The notes: generated by a model not told the origin, from the sequence alone. DNA of 46,018 nt from Phocaeicola sp. (GCA_020026225.1 JAHHQU010000012.1:1-46018); one strand, 5' to 3'. Shown: positions 8,774 to 16,836, counted from the stretch's first letter. Numbers and translations: made by a program.

Positions 8774-9490
8774 TCAAATCTTATCCAATCCCTTGGTAAA
8801 TTTCAACCAATAATACTTCAATGGATTCGTATACTTCAACTGTTTCCATGGACGACTTCCGTGAGGACGATGCCATACTGGAAGTTTCGTAAACAAATAA
8901 TTCTGGAAGCCATGCTTCGGAGCTTCATGCGAAATTGTCACATCAAACCAGTTCTTTTCAGGATCCAACAAATGGAAATCAAAAGCACGCAAGAAATCAG
9001 GAGTCAGCAAAGAACAGCAGAAACTGCAGTGTTTCTTCTCTGCATAGACTTGATTTTCTTTCCCTTTAGCATGTAAATACGGATAATTGATTTCACCTTG
9101 CTCATCCACGGTCACCGCTGCAGCTATGGCACAATCGGGACGTTCCAACGCACCTTCATACAAGTCCTGAAGCGTATTCTTCTTTACTACCACATCCGAT
9201 TCAACAATCAACATACCGGCATCAGCCTCAACGGCTTCTTTCTGAGCCATCTGCAATACCAACAAGTAATTGGGAGAAGGATGCGTGGTGATATCCGACA
9301 AATTTATCAAACGGAAGCCATATTCCTTTGAAGCAGCTTCCAAACGCTTGGTTCCTTCTTCCGAACTGAAGTCATTATAAATGGTATAAGTGTAAGGCAC
9401 CTTGATGTCAGAGTTGACAATTGCCTTAACGGTTTCCAGCGTAAAGTCAATAGAATCTTTTACCGGAGTAAGAATATGAAGACATTTCAT
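8774..9490 (-). CDS. Glycosyltransferase, family 2-like
   Basis: 238-residue short GT-A type glycosyltransferase. The N-terminal strand (MKCLHILTPVKDS), the nucleotide-site YNDFSSEEGT and LIVESDVVV as the DxD-like region support the family. The C-terminal part has an HRPHGSRPW block. It lacks membrane segments. It is the second gene of the glf operon (gap of about 65 nt after glf, 37 nt before the kinase gene). Specificity is unknown; the family is more divergent than the other GT2 genes here, so the class is sure but the exact subfamily is not. Confidence 0.78.
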   Translation of the reverse strand: MKCLHILTPVKDSIDFTLETVKAIVNSDIKVPYTYTIYNDFSSEEGTKRLEAASKEYGFRLINLSDITTHPSPNYLLVLQMAQKEAVEADAGMLIVESDVVVKKNTLQDLYEGALERPDCAIAAAVTVDEQGEINYPYLHAKGKENQVYAEKKHCSFCCSLLTPDFLRAFDFHLLDPEKNWFDVTISHEAPKHGFQNYLFTKLPVWHRPHGSRPWKQLKYTNPLKYYWLKFTKGLDKI

Positions 9491-9555
9491 TGAATATACA
9501 TTTTTATTAATTTCACAAAATTACTTGATTCAAGCGGTACAGCCAAATTATCCGA

Positions 9556-10659
9556 CTACAAAGTCCGCTTGCAAAGTTCAAGAGCAGCAGCTACCGTATC
9601 ATCCATATCGGCATACATATACTGAGCCAAACGTCCACCAAAGAGTACCCGTTCATCCTTGGCAGCCAATGCACGGTATTCTTGATAAAGTTGGGAGTTC
9701 CGTTCATCATTTACTGGATAATAGGGTTCCTTTCCTGGAGAAAAGCTATCAGGATATTCATAGGTTATTACTGTAGTTGGCTGTTGCCCAAATTCAAAAT
9801 GCTTGTGTTCTATCACACGAGTATAAGGCACCTCACGTTCTGTATAGTTGACCACTGCATTTCCCTGATAATTACTGATTTCCAAATGTTTATGTTCAAA
9901 ACGAAGGCTACGGTATTCCAAACGGCCGCAGCAATAATTGAAATATTCATCAATGCATCCGGTAAACAAAACCCGATCTGCCATTCCTTCCAGCTCTTCA
10001 CGATGAGCAAAGAAATCCGTGTCCAAACGTACTTCGGTTCCTTCCAACAACGCATCAATCAAAGCATTGTACCCCCCGCAGGGAACTCCTTGATAAGCAT
10101 CATTGAAATAATTATTATCGAAAGTAAAACGGAAGGGAATGCGTTTGATAATGAATGCCGGAAGTTCTGTAGCCTTACGCCCCCATTGTTTCTCGGTATA
10201 GCCTTTGATAAGGCGTTCATAAATGTCCTTACCACAAAGTTTGAGAGCCTGCTCTTCCAAGTTGGCTGGGGTTTCAATATGATTGTAGGCTGCACGCTGA
10301 GCTGCCAATTCCGCTTCTGCCTCGGCAGGAGTACGTACTCCCCACAACTGGTAGAAAGTATTCATATTGAACGGGAGATTATACAGTTTTCCCTGATAAT
10401 TGGCCACAGGAGAATTCGTGTAACGGTTAAATGCCACAAACCGATTTACATAATCCCAAACGGCTTTATTGTCGGTATGGAAAATATGAGCGCCATACTC
10501 ATGTACATTGATGCCATCCACCGATTTACAACGGATATTTCCACCCGCATGCGAACGTTTGTCAATAACGAGACAACGTTTTCCGGCACACCGTGCTTCA
10601 TGGGCAAACACAGCTCCAAACAAACCGGCCCCCACTATGAGATAATCATATTGTTTCAT
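9556..10659 (-). CDS. glf: UDP-galactopyranose mutase
   Basis: 367-residue flavoenzyme that converts UDP-galactopyranose to UDP-galactofuranose in the cytoplasm, supplying Galf for surface glycans. The FAD-binding loop VGAGLFG (about 9-15) is followed by an acidic strand end (VIDKRSHAGGN), and the family blocks with YGAHIFHT, RYTNSPV, EKQWGR and the C-terminal FGGRLAQYMYADMDD are all present; length matches bacterial Glf (about 365-390). The ATG at 10659 is used, since the 38 extra residues of the longer frame do not resemble Glf. It is the first gene of a four-gene minus-strand operon, implying that one of the following transferases uses Galf. Confidence 0.96.
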   Translation of the reverse strand: MKQYDYLIVGAGLFGAVFAHEARCAGKRCLVIDKRSHAGGNIRCKSVDGINVHEYGAHIFHTDNKAVWDYVNRFVAFNRYTNSPVANYQGKLYNLPFNMNTFYQLWGVRTPAEAEAELAAQRAAYNHIETPANLEEQALKLCGKDIYERLIKGYTEKQWGRKATELPAFIIKRIPFRFTFDNNYFNDAYQGVPCGGYNALIDALLEGTEVRLDTDFFAHREELEGMADRVLFTGCIDEYFNYCCGRLEYRSLRFEHKHLEISNYQGNAVVNYTEREVPYTRVIEHKHFEFGQQPTTVITYEYPDSFSPGKEPYYPVNDERNSQLYQEYRALAAKDERVLFGGRLAQYMYADMDDTVAAALELCKRTL

Positions 10660-10852
10660 AGGATAAATTAAGCTTTTACCATCATTATTTATTCTGTTGC
10701 CGACCTTTGCCAGCAGAAAAAACGCTTGCTCAAGCCTTGTGTCGCAGAGATACGACCTATCCAGTCTATCCACCTGAAAGTACTAAATACCTATCAGTAA
10801 ATCAAACACAAACACTTAATTTAAGCAATCCGTTTACCTTGTATATAGGTTA

Positions 10853-10883
10853 CAAATCTAAATAAAGATTCGTTACTTTCCAA
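10853..10883 (-). promoter_or_regulatory. Promoter of the glf operon
   Basis: On the minus strand TAGATTTG (10860 down to 10853) fits TAnnTTTG, with TTGG (10883-10880) 19 bp upstream as the -33 box. It would give a leader of about 185 nt before the glf ATG, long for this window, so a second promoter closer to glf is possible. Confidence 0.5.
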
Positions 10884-10903
10884 TTATTATCCGATAAAAT
10901 AAG

Positions 10904-10911
10904 TACCTTTG
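10904..10911 (+). promoter_or_regulatory. -7 element for pdxB
   Basis: TACCTTTG, an exact TAnnTTTG, 30 nt upstream of the pdxB ATG. It is back to back with the glf operon promoter, so 10853-10911 is a compact divergent promoter region. Confidence 0.6.
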
Positions 10912-10941
10912 CTTGGTAATACAATCGTAAAGAAGTAACAA

Positions 10942-11952
10942 ATGAAAGTTATTGTTGACAATAAGATACCTTACATCCGTGAGGCTCTTGAATCCATGGC
11001 CGACGAGGTTATTTATCTCCCGGGACAAGCATTCACGCCGGAAGTGGTAAAAGACGCAGATGCTTTGATTACTCGTACTCGTACTTGCTGCAACCGAGAA
11101 CTGTTAGAAGGAAGCAATGTCAAATTCATCGGAACCGCCACCATCGGATTCGACCATATTGACATCGATTACTGCCGAGAGGCAGGCATTACATGGCAGA
11201 ACTGCCCCGGATGCAATGCAGGAGGAGTGGAACAATATGTACATGCTGTACTCTTGCTGTTACAACAAAGAAAAAACATCAATTTGAGACATTCTTGTTT
11301 GGGAATCGTGGGAGTGGGACATGTAGGCACACGCATCAAACAAATGGCTGAGCGACTGGGCATGCGTGTCTTGCTGAATGACCCTCCAAGAGCCGATCAA
11401 GGTGAAATAGGATTTGTTGATTTGGACACGCTTAAAAAAGAATGTGACATCATAACCTTCCATACCCCCCTTATTCGTGAAGGGAAATACTCCACCTATC
11501 ATCTGGCTGACCAAGATTTCTTCCATTCAGTGAAAAAACATCCTGTAGTCATCAACACGTCGCGCGGAGAAGTCATTGACACGCAAGCGGTTTTAGATGC
11601 ATTGAACCAAGGGTTGATAGCCGACGCCGTCATTGACACATGGGAAAACGAGCCGAACATCAATCTGGAACTTTTAGATAAAGTATTTATCGGAACTCCA
11701 CACATCGCCGGTTATTCAGTAAATGGAAAATTCAATGCCACAAAGATGGTATTGGAAGCCTTCTGCCGATTCTTCCATAAGGAAGCCAATTTCCACCTTG
11801 AATTGCCTCCCGACCCGAACGCACCTTATTCAGAGGATGAAGATACACGCATTCTCCAACAATACAATCCGTTCCGCGACTATCAGACTTTACGCGAACA
11901 CACGGAACTGTTCGAGCAACTTCGCGGTGATTATCCTTTACGACGTGAATAA
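10942..11952 (+). CDS. pdxB: 4-phosphoerythronate dehydrogenase
   Basis: 336-residue D-2-hydroxyacid dehydrogenase family enzyme. PdxB oxidises 4-phospho-D-erythronate in the DXP-dependent pyridoxal phosphate pathway. The start MKVIVDNKIPYI and the block with GTATIGFDHID are characteristic of PdxB rather than SerA. The NAD-binding GVGHVG (124-129) and the catalytic trio R208 (TSRGE), E237 (ENEP) and H254 (PHIAGYS) are present. It is shorter than E. coli PdxB (378 residues): the C-terminal dimerisation domain is reduced. It is transcribed alone and followed by a hairpin at 11964-12007. Confidence 0.92.
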   Translation: MKVIVDNKIPYIREALESMADEVIYLPGQAFTPEVVKDADALITRTRTCCNRELLEGSNVKFIGTATIGFDHIDIDYCREAGITWQNCPGCNAGGVEQYVHAVLLLLQQRKNINLRHSCLGIVGVGHVGTRIKQMAERLGMRVLLNDPPRADQGEIGFVDLDTLKKECDIITFHTPLIREGKYSTYHLADQDFFHSVKKHPVVINTSRGEVIDTQAVLDALNQGLIADAVIDTWENEPNINLELLDKVFIGTPHIAGYSVNGKFNATKMVLEAFCRFFHKEANFHLELPPDPNAPYSEDEDTRILQQYNPFRDYQTLREHTELFEQLRGDYPLRRE

Positions 11953-11963
11953 ATATTCCATAG

Positions 11964-12015
11964 AATCTGCTGTCTCCTTACACTTTTGACAAAGGGAACA
12001 GCAGATTTTCTTTTC
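11964..12015 (+). terminator. Intrinsic terminator after pdxB
   Basis: Arms 11964-11973 and 11998-12007 (AATCTGCTGT / ACAGCAGATT) pair perfectly, extended by a CTCC/GGGA part with a bulge, followed by TTTTCTTTT. Confidence 0.65.
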
Positions 12016-12200
12016 CCCTCCAACAGTCTCTTTCATCCCCGCATAACGGACAGAAACTCAACCAAGAAAAAAAGACAAAAAACGAATGATTCTTGGGAAT
12101 GATTTTCCCCTTATTAGCAGTGATTTCAAGCCTTTCTAAAGCATTTCCGTGCACAAATAGTAAAAATATGTGCAAAAAAACGCATTTATTTGGCTGAATA

Positions 12201-12232
12201 TTTGGTGGGAACAAGAAATATTCATTCCTTTG
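12201..12232 (+). promoter_or_regulatory. Promoter of acpP-fabF-rnc
   Basis: TTTG (12201-12204), 20-bp spacer, then TTCCTTTG (12225-12232), one base from the TAnnTTTG consensus. Leader to the acpP ATG is about 47 nt. Confidence 0.65.
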
Positions 12233-12285
12233 CATCGAAAAATAAACAAATTTATTCTATTTTACAAATTTAAAATTTAAAGATT

Positions 12286-12522
12286 ATGTCTGAAATTGCA
12301 TCAAAAGTACAAAAGATTATCGTTGATAAATTGGGCGTTGAAGAATCAGAAGTTGTAGAAACTGCAAGCTTCACTAACGACCTCGGTGCTGACTCTTTGG
12401 ATACAGTAGAATTGATCATGGAATTTGAAAAAGAATTTGGTATTTCTATTCCAGACGATCAGGCAGAAAAGATTCAGACTGTAGGCGACGCTATCTCTTA
12501 CATCGAAGCTAACGCAAAATAA
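12286..12522 (+). CDS. acpP: Acyl carrier protein
   Basis: 78-residue cytoplasmic acyl carrier protein of type II fatty acid synthesis. The phosphopantetheine attachment site is GADSLDTVE with Ser37; the acidic helices and length are standard. It is first in the acpP-fabF-rnc unit, 11 nt before fabF, the order usual in Bacteroides. Its own promoter lies at 12201-12232. Codon use looks optimised, as expected for a highly expressed protein. Confidence 0.97.
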   Translation: MSEIASKVQKIIVDKLGVEESEVVETASFTNDLGADSLDTVELIMEFEKEFGISIPDDQAEKIQTVGDAISYIEANAK

Positions 12523-12533
12523 TTAATTCTCCT

Positions 12534-13802
12534 ATGGAATTAAAAAGAGTTGTAGTAACAGGTCTTGGTGCAATAACTCCAGTTGGTAACAATGTCCCAG
12601 ACATGTGGGACAACCTGCTGAATGGAGTTAGTGGAGCAGGACCTATTACTCATTTCGACGCTTCTAAGTTCAAAACTCAGTTCGCTTGCGAAGTAAAGAA
12701 CTTTAATGCGACCGATTATATCGACCGTAAAGAAGTGCGTAAGATGGACCTTTATACTCAGTATGCTGTAGTGGCAGCCAAAGAGGCCATCGCTGATTGC
12801 GGCGTAGACGTCGAAAAGGTAGATCGTAATAAGATCGGCGTTATTTTAGGTGTAGGTATCGGTGGTATGCAAACCTTCCAGGAAGAAATCGGTGGATATT
12901 TTGCAAACTATAAGGACACTATTGGTCCTAAGTTCAGCCCTTATTTCATCCCTAAGATGATTGCTGACATTGCATCTGGCCAGATTTCTATCATGTTTGG
13001 CTTCCATGGTCCTAACTTTACAACTTCTTCTGCATGTGCATCTGCTTCAAATGCTATCGCTGACGCGTTCAACTATATCCGTTTGGGTAAAGCGAACATG
13101 ATTGTTACCGGTGGTGCAGAAGCTGCTATCTTCGAAGGAGGAGTAGGTGGATTCAATGCTATGCATGCCCTTTCAACTCGCAACGATGACCCAGAACATG
13201 CTTCACGTCCATTTAGTGCTAGCCGTGACGGTTTCATCATGGGAGAAGGTGCCGGATGTTTAATTTTGGAAGAATTAGAACACGCTAAAGCACGTGGTGC
13301 CAAGATATATGCTGAACTAGCTGGTGTGGGAGTTTCTGCAGACGCTCATCACTTGACAGCTTCTCATCCTGAAGGACTGGGTGCGAAACTGGTTATGATG
13401 AATGCATTGGAAGATGCCGAATTGAAACCAGAAGACATCGATTATATCAACGTACATGGTACTTCTACTCATGTAGGTGACATCTCTGAAGTAAAAGCTA
13501 TCAAGGACGTATTTGGCGAACATGCTTACGAGTTGAACATCAGTTCAACCAAATCTATGACTGGTCACCTTTTGGGTGCTACCGGTGGCGTAGAAGCAAT
13601 CGTTTGTGCTCTGTCAGTGAAGAATGACATTGTACCTCCAACTATCAACCATGAAGAAGGTGATAACGATGAAGAAATCGATTACAATATGAACTTCACG
13701 TTTAACAAGGCTCAAAAGCGCACGGTTCGTGCCGCATTAAGCAACACTTTCGGTTTCGGCGGTCACAATGCATGTGTAATCGTTAAAAAATACACTGAAT
13801 AA
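12534..13802 (+). CDS. fabF: 3-oxoacyl-[acyl-carrier-protein] synthase II (KAS II)
   Basis: 422-residue condensing enzyme that extends acyl-ACP with malonyl-ACP. The thiolase-fold catalytic triad is visible: C168 in SSACASASNA, H309 in NVHGTSTHVGD and H345 in SMTGHLLGATG, with K340 just before it. GFGGHNAC near the C-terminus is the family's glycine-rich loop. Length (about 410-420) is normal. It follows acpP by 11 nt and precedes rnc by 2 nt, so the three are co-transcribed. Confidence 0.97.
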   Translation: MELKRVVVTGLGAITPVGNNVPDMWDNLLNGVSGAGPITHFDASKFKTQFACEVKNFNATDYIDRKEVRKMDLYTQYAVVAAKEAIADCGVDVEKVDRNKIGVILGVGIGGMQTFQEEIGGYFANYKDTIGPKFSPYFIPKMIADIASGQISIMFGFHGPNFTTSSACASASNAIADAFNYIRLGKANMIVTGGAEAAIFEGGVGGFNAMHALSTRNDDPEHASRPFSASRDGFIMGEGAGCLILEELEHAKARGAKIYAELAGVGVSADAHHLTASHPEGLGAKLVMMNALEDAELKPEDIDYINVHGTSTHVGDISEVKAIKDVFGEHAYELNISSTKSMTGHLLGATGGVEAIVCALSVKNDIVPPTINHEEGDNDEEIDYNMNFTFNKAQKRTVRAALSNTFGFGGHNACVIVKKYTE

Positions 13803-13804
13803 CT

Positions 13805-14686
13805 GTGCTTAGTAATATAACAGATAAGATAAGACTCCTATTCGTAAAAGATAAGGAGCCTTATCTTTGTTTTTATAAGATACTTGGATTCTACCCAAGA
13901 AACATCGAACTCTACCAGCAAGCGTTGCTGCATAAATCATCATCCATCAAAGAAAAAGGGAAGTTGCTCAATAATGAGCGACTGGAATTTTTGGGTGATG
14001 CTATCTTGGACGCAGTAGTGGCCGACATCGTCTATAAGAAATTCGACGGCAAAAAAGAAGGATTCCTCACAAATACTCGTTCGAAAATTGTACAACGCGA
14101 TACACTGAATAGAGTAGCTGTCAAGATAGGCTTGGACAAACTTATCAAATTCACCACTCGCCAGTCTTCTCATAACAGTTATATGTGCGGTAATGCGTTT
14201 GAAGCACTTGTAGGAGCTATCTACTTGGATAGAGGCTACGAAGCGTGTAAAGTCTTTATGGAAGAACGCATCATCGAACAATACATGGATTTAGACAAGG
14301 TATCACGTAAAGAGGTTAACTTCAAGTCCAAACTGATTGAATGGAGCCAGAAAAACAAGTTTGAAATTGAATTCTTGCTCAAATCACAATCGGTCGACGA
14401 TGATCAAAATCCAACCTTTGAAACGCAGGTAATGGTGGAAAACATACCAGCAGGAATAGGCAGCGGATATTCCAAAAAGGAATCGCAGCAGGTAGCTGCA
14501 CAAGAAACGCTGAAAAAAATCAAATCGGATGCTCAATTTATTGACCTTATCTTCATAGCCAAGCAGGAAAGAGAGAAGGCATTGGCTGAAAGTGATGTCA
14601 AGACGGAGGTTTCCAATGAAAGTTCAAAGGAAAACCAATCAGTTTCCGATGAAATAAAAGTAACTACAGAAGAGTCAGAAAAGTAA
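13805..14686 (+). CDS. rnc: Ribonuclease III
   Basis: 293-residue double-stranded-RNA endonuclease. The RNase III signature NNERLEFLGDAIL (56-68) carries E58, E61 and D65; a second active-site block GNAFEALVGAIYLD has E133 but Asn130 where E. coli has Asp114. A double-stranded RNA binding domain follows at about 165-235, and then a polar, acidic tail of about 50 residues that is not part of the catalytic fold. The start is GTG at 13805, two bases after the fabF stop; the following residues match Bacteroides-type RNase III N-termini, including the ILGFYP block. A terminator-like hairpin lies inside the first 25 codons. Last gene of the acpP operon. Confidence 0.95.
   Translation: MLSNITDKIRLLFVKDKEPYLCFYKILGFYPRNIELYQQALLHKSSSIKEKGKLLNNERLEFLGDAILDAVVADIVYKKFDGKKEGFLTNTRSKIVQRDTLNRVAVKIGLDKLIKFTTRQSSHNSYMCGNAFEALVGAIYLDRGYEACKVFMEERIIEQYMDLDKVSRKEVNFKSKLIEWSQKNKFEIEFLLKSQSVDDDQNPTFETQVMVENIPAGIGSGYSKKESQQVAAQETLKKIKSDAQFIDLIFIAKQEREKALAESDVKTEVSNESSKENQSVSDEIKVTTEESEK
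13847..13874 (+). promoter_or_regulatory. Terminator-like hairpin inside the 5' end of rnc
   Basis: AAAGATAAGG (13847-13856) pairs with CCTTATCTTT (13859-13868), followed by GTTTTT. A competing pairing exists between 13827-13839 and 13854-13866 (13 bp, one mismatch). This resembles an attenuator or autoregulatory structure within the coding sequence; function is inferred only. Confidence 0.4.
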
Positions 14687-14705
14687 ATATCAATGCTTTT
14701 CACTG

Positions 14706-14755
14706 TGAGGAAATACGAGATTCTCTACTTGAATCTCGTATTTCCTCATTTTTTC
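14706..14755 (+). terminator. Intrinsic terminator of acpP-fabF-rnc
   Basis: Perfect 18-bp stem (14706-14723 / 14731-14748) with a 7-nt loop, followed by a T-rich tract from 14749. Starts 20 nt after the rnc stop. Confidence 0.9.
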
Positions 14756-14848
14756 TTTTCCCCTTCATCAACCTTTCCTACCTGCACTTTTCTCTTGAAA
14801 AAGAAAGAAATTCCCTCGATAATTCTCATAAATTATCTCTTCTTCCAC

Positions 14849-14879
14849 TTTGAAAAGTCCTTTTCTTTAACTATCTTCG
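14849..14879 (+). promoter_or_regulatory. Promoter of the outer-membrane barrel gene
   Basis: TTTG (14849-14852), 19-bp spacer, TATCTTCG (14872-14879), one base from TAnnTTTG. The leader to the ATG is about 30 nt. Confidence 0.6.
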
Positions 14880-14914
14880 CAATAATCAAATAATCTTAAC
14901 CTAACATTTATCTT

Positions 14915-15499
14915 ATGAAAAAGTTTTTAATGGCTGCATTATTATTCTGTGGCACACTTACAGGTTTTGCTCAATCACAAGGTGATTTTCGTTTTGGAAT
15001 AACAGGTGGGTTGAATCTTTCCAATATCACAGATTTACAATCAGATTGCCGAATCGGCTTTAATGCAGGTGTTAAAGTTGACTACGGCTTCACCAATGAA
15101 TTTTATGGAACTTCTGGCTTAATATTCACTCAAAAAGGAGCGAAAGACGAAGAAGATGGTATGAAAGCAGAAGTTAATCCTTTGTATTTAGGCATTCCTA
15201 TTTATGCAGGTTATCGTCATAATGTAGGAAATGGACTTAGCATCTTTGGAGAACTTGGTCCTTACGTTGCTTTTGGTATTGCAGGAAAAACAAAATTGAC
15301 AGAAAAGGAATCTGGAACTGAATTAGAGAGTAAAACAGACTTCTTTGACAGTGCAAAGAATGTAGATGCAGGTATAGGTTTACGTGCTGGTATCGAAATC
15401 AGTAAATTCCAAATTCATCTGGGTTATGAATATGGTTTCTGCAAAGTGTTCGATGAAGGCTCTAACCACAACTCTAACTTTAATGTAGGTGTATCCTAA
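14915..15499 (+). CDS. Outer-membrane beta-barrel protein, PorT-like; C-terminus probably frameshifted
   Basis: 194-residue exported protein with a signal peptide (MKKFLMAALLFCGTLTGFAQ). The rest alternates polar and aromatic residues with repeated glycine turns (FRFGITGGLNLSNI, GLIFTQKGAK, LYLGIPIYAGYRH, LRAGIEI), typical of an eight-stranded PorT/OmpW-like barrel common in Bacteroidetes. Function is unknown. It ends with NVGVS and a TAA at 15497-15499. If one A of that TAA is removed the frame reads SYMF and then TGA at 15507-15509, a canonical barrel C-terminus with the terminal Phe needed by the BAM machinery. The gene therefore looks as if a single base insertion removed the last three residues, or there is a sequencing error. 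Confidence 0.8.
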   Translation: MKKFLMAALLFCGTLTGFAQSQGDFRFGITGGLNLSNITDLQSDCRIGFNAGVKVDYGFTNEFYGTSGLIFTQKGAKDEEDGMKAEVNPLYLGIPIYAGYRHNVGNGLSIFGELGPYVAFGIAGKTKLTEKESGTELESKTDFFDSAKNVDAGIGLRAGIEISKFQIHLGYEYGFCKVFDEGSNHNSNFNVGVS

Positions 15500-15566
15500 T
15501 ATGTTCTGATCGAAACGAATTATCAAGAAATAGAGAGGTGTTGAAAAGGATACCTCCACTTTTACT

Positions 15567-15605
15567 TCAGGCTCGTACTTCTGTCGGTACGGGCCTGATT
15601 TATTT
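15567..15605 (+). terminator. Intrinsic terminator after the barrel gene
   Basis: 12-bp stem 15567-15578 / 15587-15598 with one G-U pair and an 8-nt loop, followed by TTTATTTTC. Confidence 0.75.
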
Positions 15606-15713
15606 TCAAGAAGTAAGATTTTCACGCCAGGCCCTCACCTTACAGAACAATGTCCTACTTAAAACAACTTTTTATGTCACTTCTTATCTTATTGATTTTC
15701 AAGATTTCATCAA

Positions 15714-16730
15714 CTAACGTCCAAAACAAATTCCCATCCGTTGGCCTTGTACTATCAAATCGTGATCTTCTGTAACCAACTTCAGTTTTCCCGCTACTTG
15801 CTCCAAGTCAACCGCACCGATGACATTTCCTTGAAGTGCCACCATCTTTCCAAATTCACCCTTAGAAATCAATTCCGTGGCATAGCCACCCATACGAGTT
15901 GCCAAGTTACGGTCGAATGGTGTAGGAGCTCCTCCACGCTGAATATATCCCAAAACCGTCTCTCTCGTTTCAAAACCTGTTTCGTATTCTATTTCTTCAG
16001 CAATATATTGTGCAGGCTTCTTGCCATCGGGAGTTGCAATTCCTTCTGCCACAACAACGATAGAATAAGGTTTTCCCTTCTTCAAGCGGGAAATGATGGT
16101 ATCCCCTATCCGATGGATATCAAAAGGAATCTCAGGTAAAAGAATGATATCCCCACCTCCAGCCATTCCAGAATAAAGAGCAATCCATCCAGCTTTATGT
16201 CCCATCACTTCAATTACCATCACACGCTGATGAGAACTGGCTGTAGAATGCAAGCGGTCAATCGCATCGGAAGCGATGGTAACGGCCGAATCAAACCCAA
16301 ACGACATGTCGGTTCCCCAAACATCATTGTCAATCGTTTTAGGAATACTCACTACATTAACACCTGCCTGCATCAATTTTGCAGCAGTCTTTTGTGTACC
16401 ATTTCCACCGATACAAACAATACAATCCAATTGACGTTCACGAATGGTTTTCAATATGATAGCCGGCTTATCCTCTGAAAACACACCCGATGCCCTACGC
16501 TTGAAAGGCTTCTCACGGGAAGTTCCCAGAATAGTTCCACCCATATTTAGCAAACCCGTAAGCGATCGGTCGGTAAGCTGTTCTATATTATCATCCAATA
16601 ATCCACGAAAGCCATTGTGGATACCGTATACTTCCATCCCGAAATGATTGATTGCCGTTTTGCAGACGCCCCGTATGGTTGCATTTATCCCTGGGCAATC
16701 TCCTCCTGAAGTTAAAATTCCTATCCTCAT
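15714..16730 (-). CDS. pfkA: 6-phosphofructokinase family protein
   Basis: 338-residue phosphofructokinase (fructose 6-phosphate to fructose 1,6-bisphosphate). Family motifs are GGDCPGINA (9-17), PKTIDND (130-136, catalytic base D134), MGHKAGW (176-182) and GYIQRGG. Key determinants are mixed. Gly111 sits where ATP enzymes have Gly104 of E. coli; Lys131 sits where PPi-type and group III enzymes have Lys instead of Gly124; Asn110 replaces the metal-binding Asp103. Gly104 together with Lys124 points to an ATP-using group III enzyme, but the Asn is unusual, so the phosphoryl donor is uncertain. It is transcribed alone, convergent with the barrel gene. Bacteroides often encode several PFK paralogues. 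Confidence 0.9.
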   Translation of the reverse strand: MRIGILTSGGDCPGINATIRGVCKTAINHFGMEVYGIHNGFRGLLDDNIEQLTDRSLTGLLNMGGTILGTSREKPFKRRASGVFSEDKPAIILKTIRERQLDCIVCIGGNGTQKTAAKLMQAGVNVVSIPKTIDNDVWGTDMSFGFDSAVTIASDAIDRLHSTASSHQRVMVIEVMGHKAGWIALYSGMAGGGDIILLPEIPFDIHRIGDTIISRLKKGKPYSIVVVAEGIATPDGKKPAQYIAEEIEYETGFETRETVLGYIQRGGAPTPFDRNLATRMGGYATELISKGEFGKMVALQGNVIGAVDLEQVAGKLKLVTEDHDLIVQGQRMGICFGR

Positions 16731-16836
16731 AATTTGGAATATTATTTTTATGTCGTAAAGTTAAGAAAAAGCTGTCTATTTGTCGTATTTAAGAAAAAAA
16801 AATAATTGCCATTTCTCTTATAAAAAGGAAAAAGCC

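Larger units (their letters stand above)
11953..12285. other. Intergenic region pdxB-acpP
   Basis: 333 bp without a gene. It holds the pdxB terminator (11964-12015) and the acpP promoter (12201-12232). The middle, about 12020-12200, is AT-rich and I see nothing further in it. Confidence 0.7.

Noticed and set aside
9682..10671. Long open frame (329 codons) on the plus strand opposite glf
   Set aside because: It is the antisense shadow of glf, shows no family motif and has no promoter of its own; glf is certain.
11978..12235. Minus-strand frame of 85 codons in the pdxB-acpP gap
   Set aside because: It overlaps the acpP promoter and pdxB terminator and shows no motif.
14693..14893. Plus-strand frame of 66 codons after rnc
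   Set aside because: It is written through the perfect rnc terminator and the next promoter region.
15380..15625. Minus-strand frame of 81 codons over the barrel gene end
   Set aside because: Shadow of the barrel gene and its terminator; no independent support.
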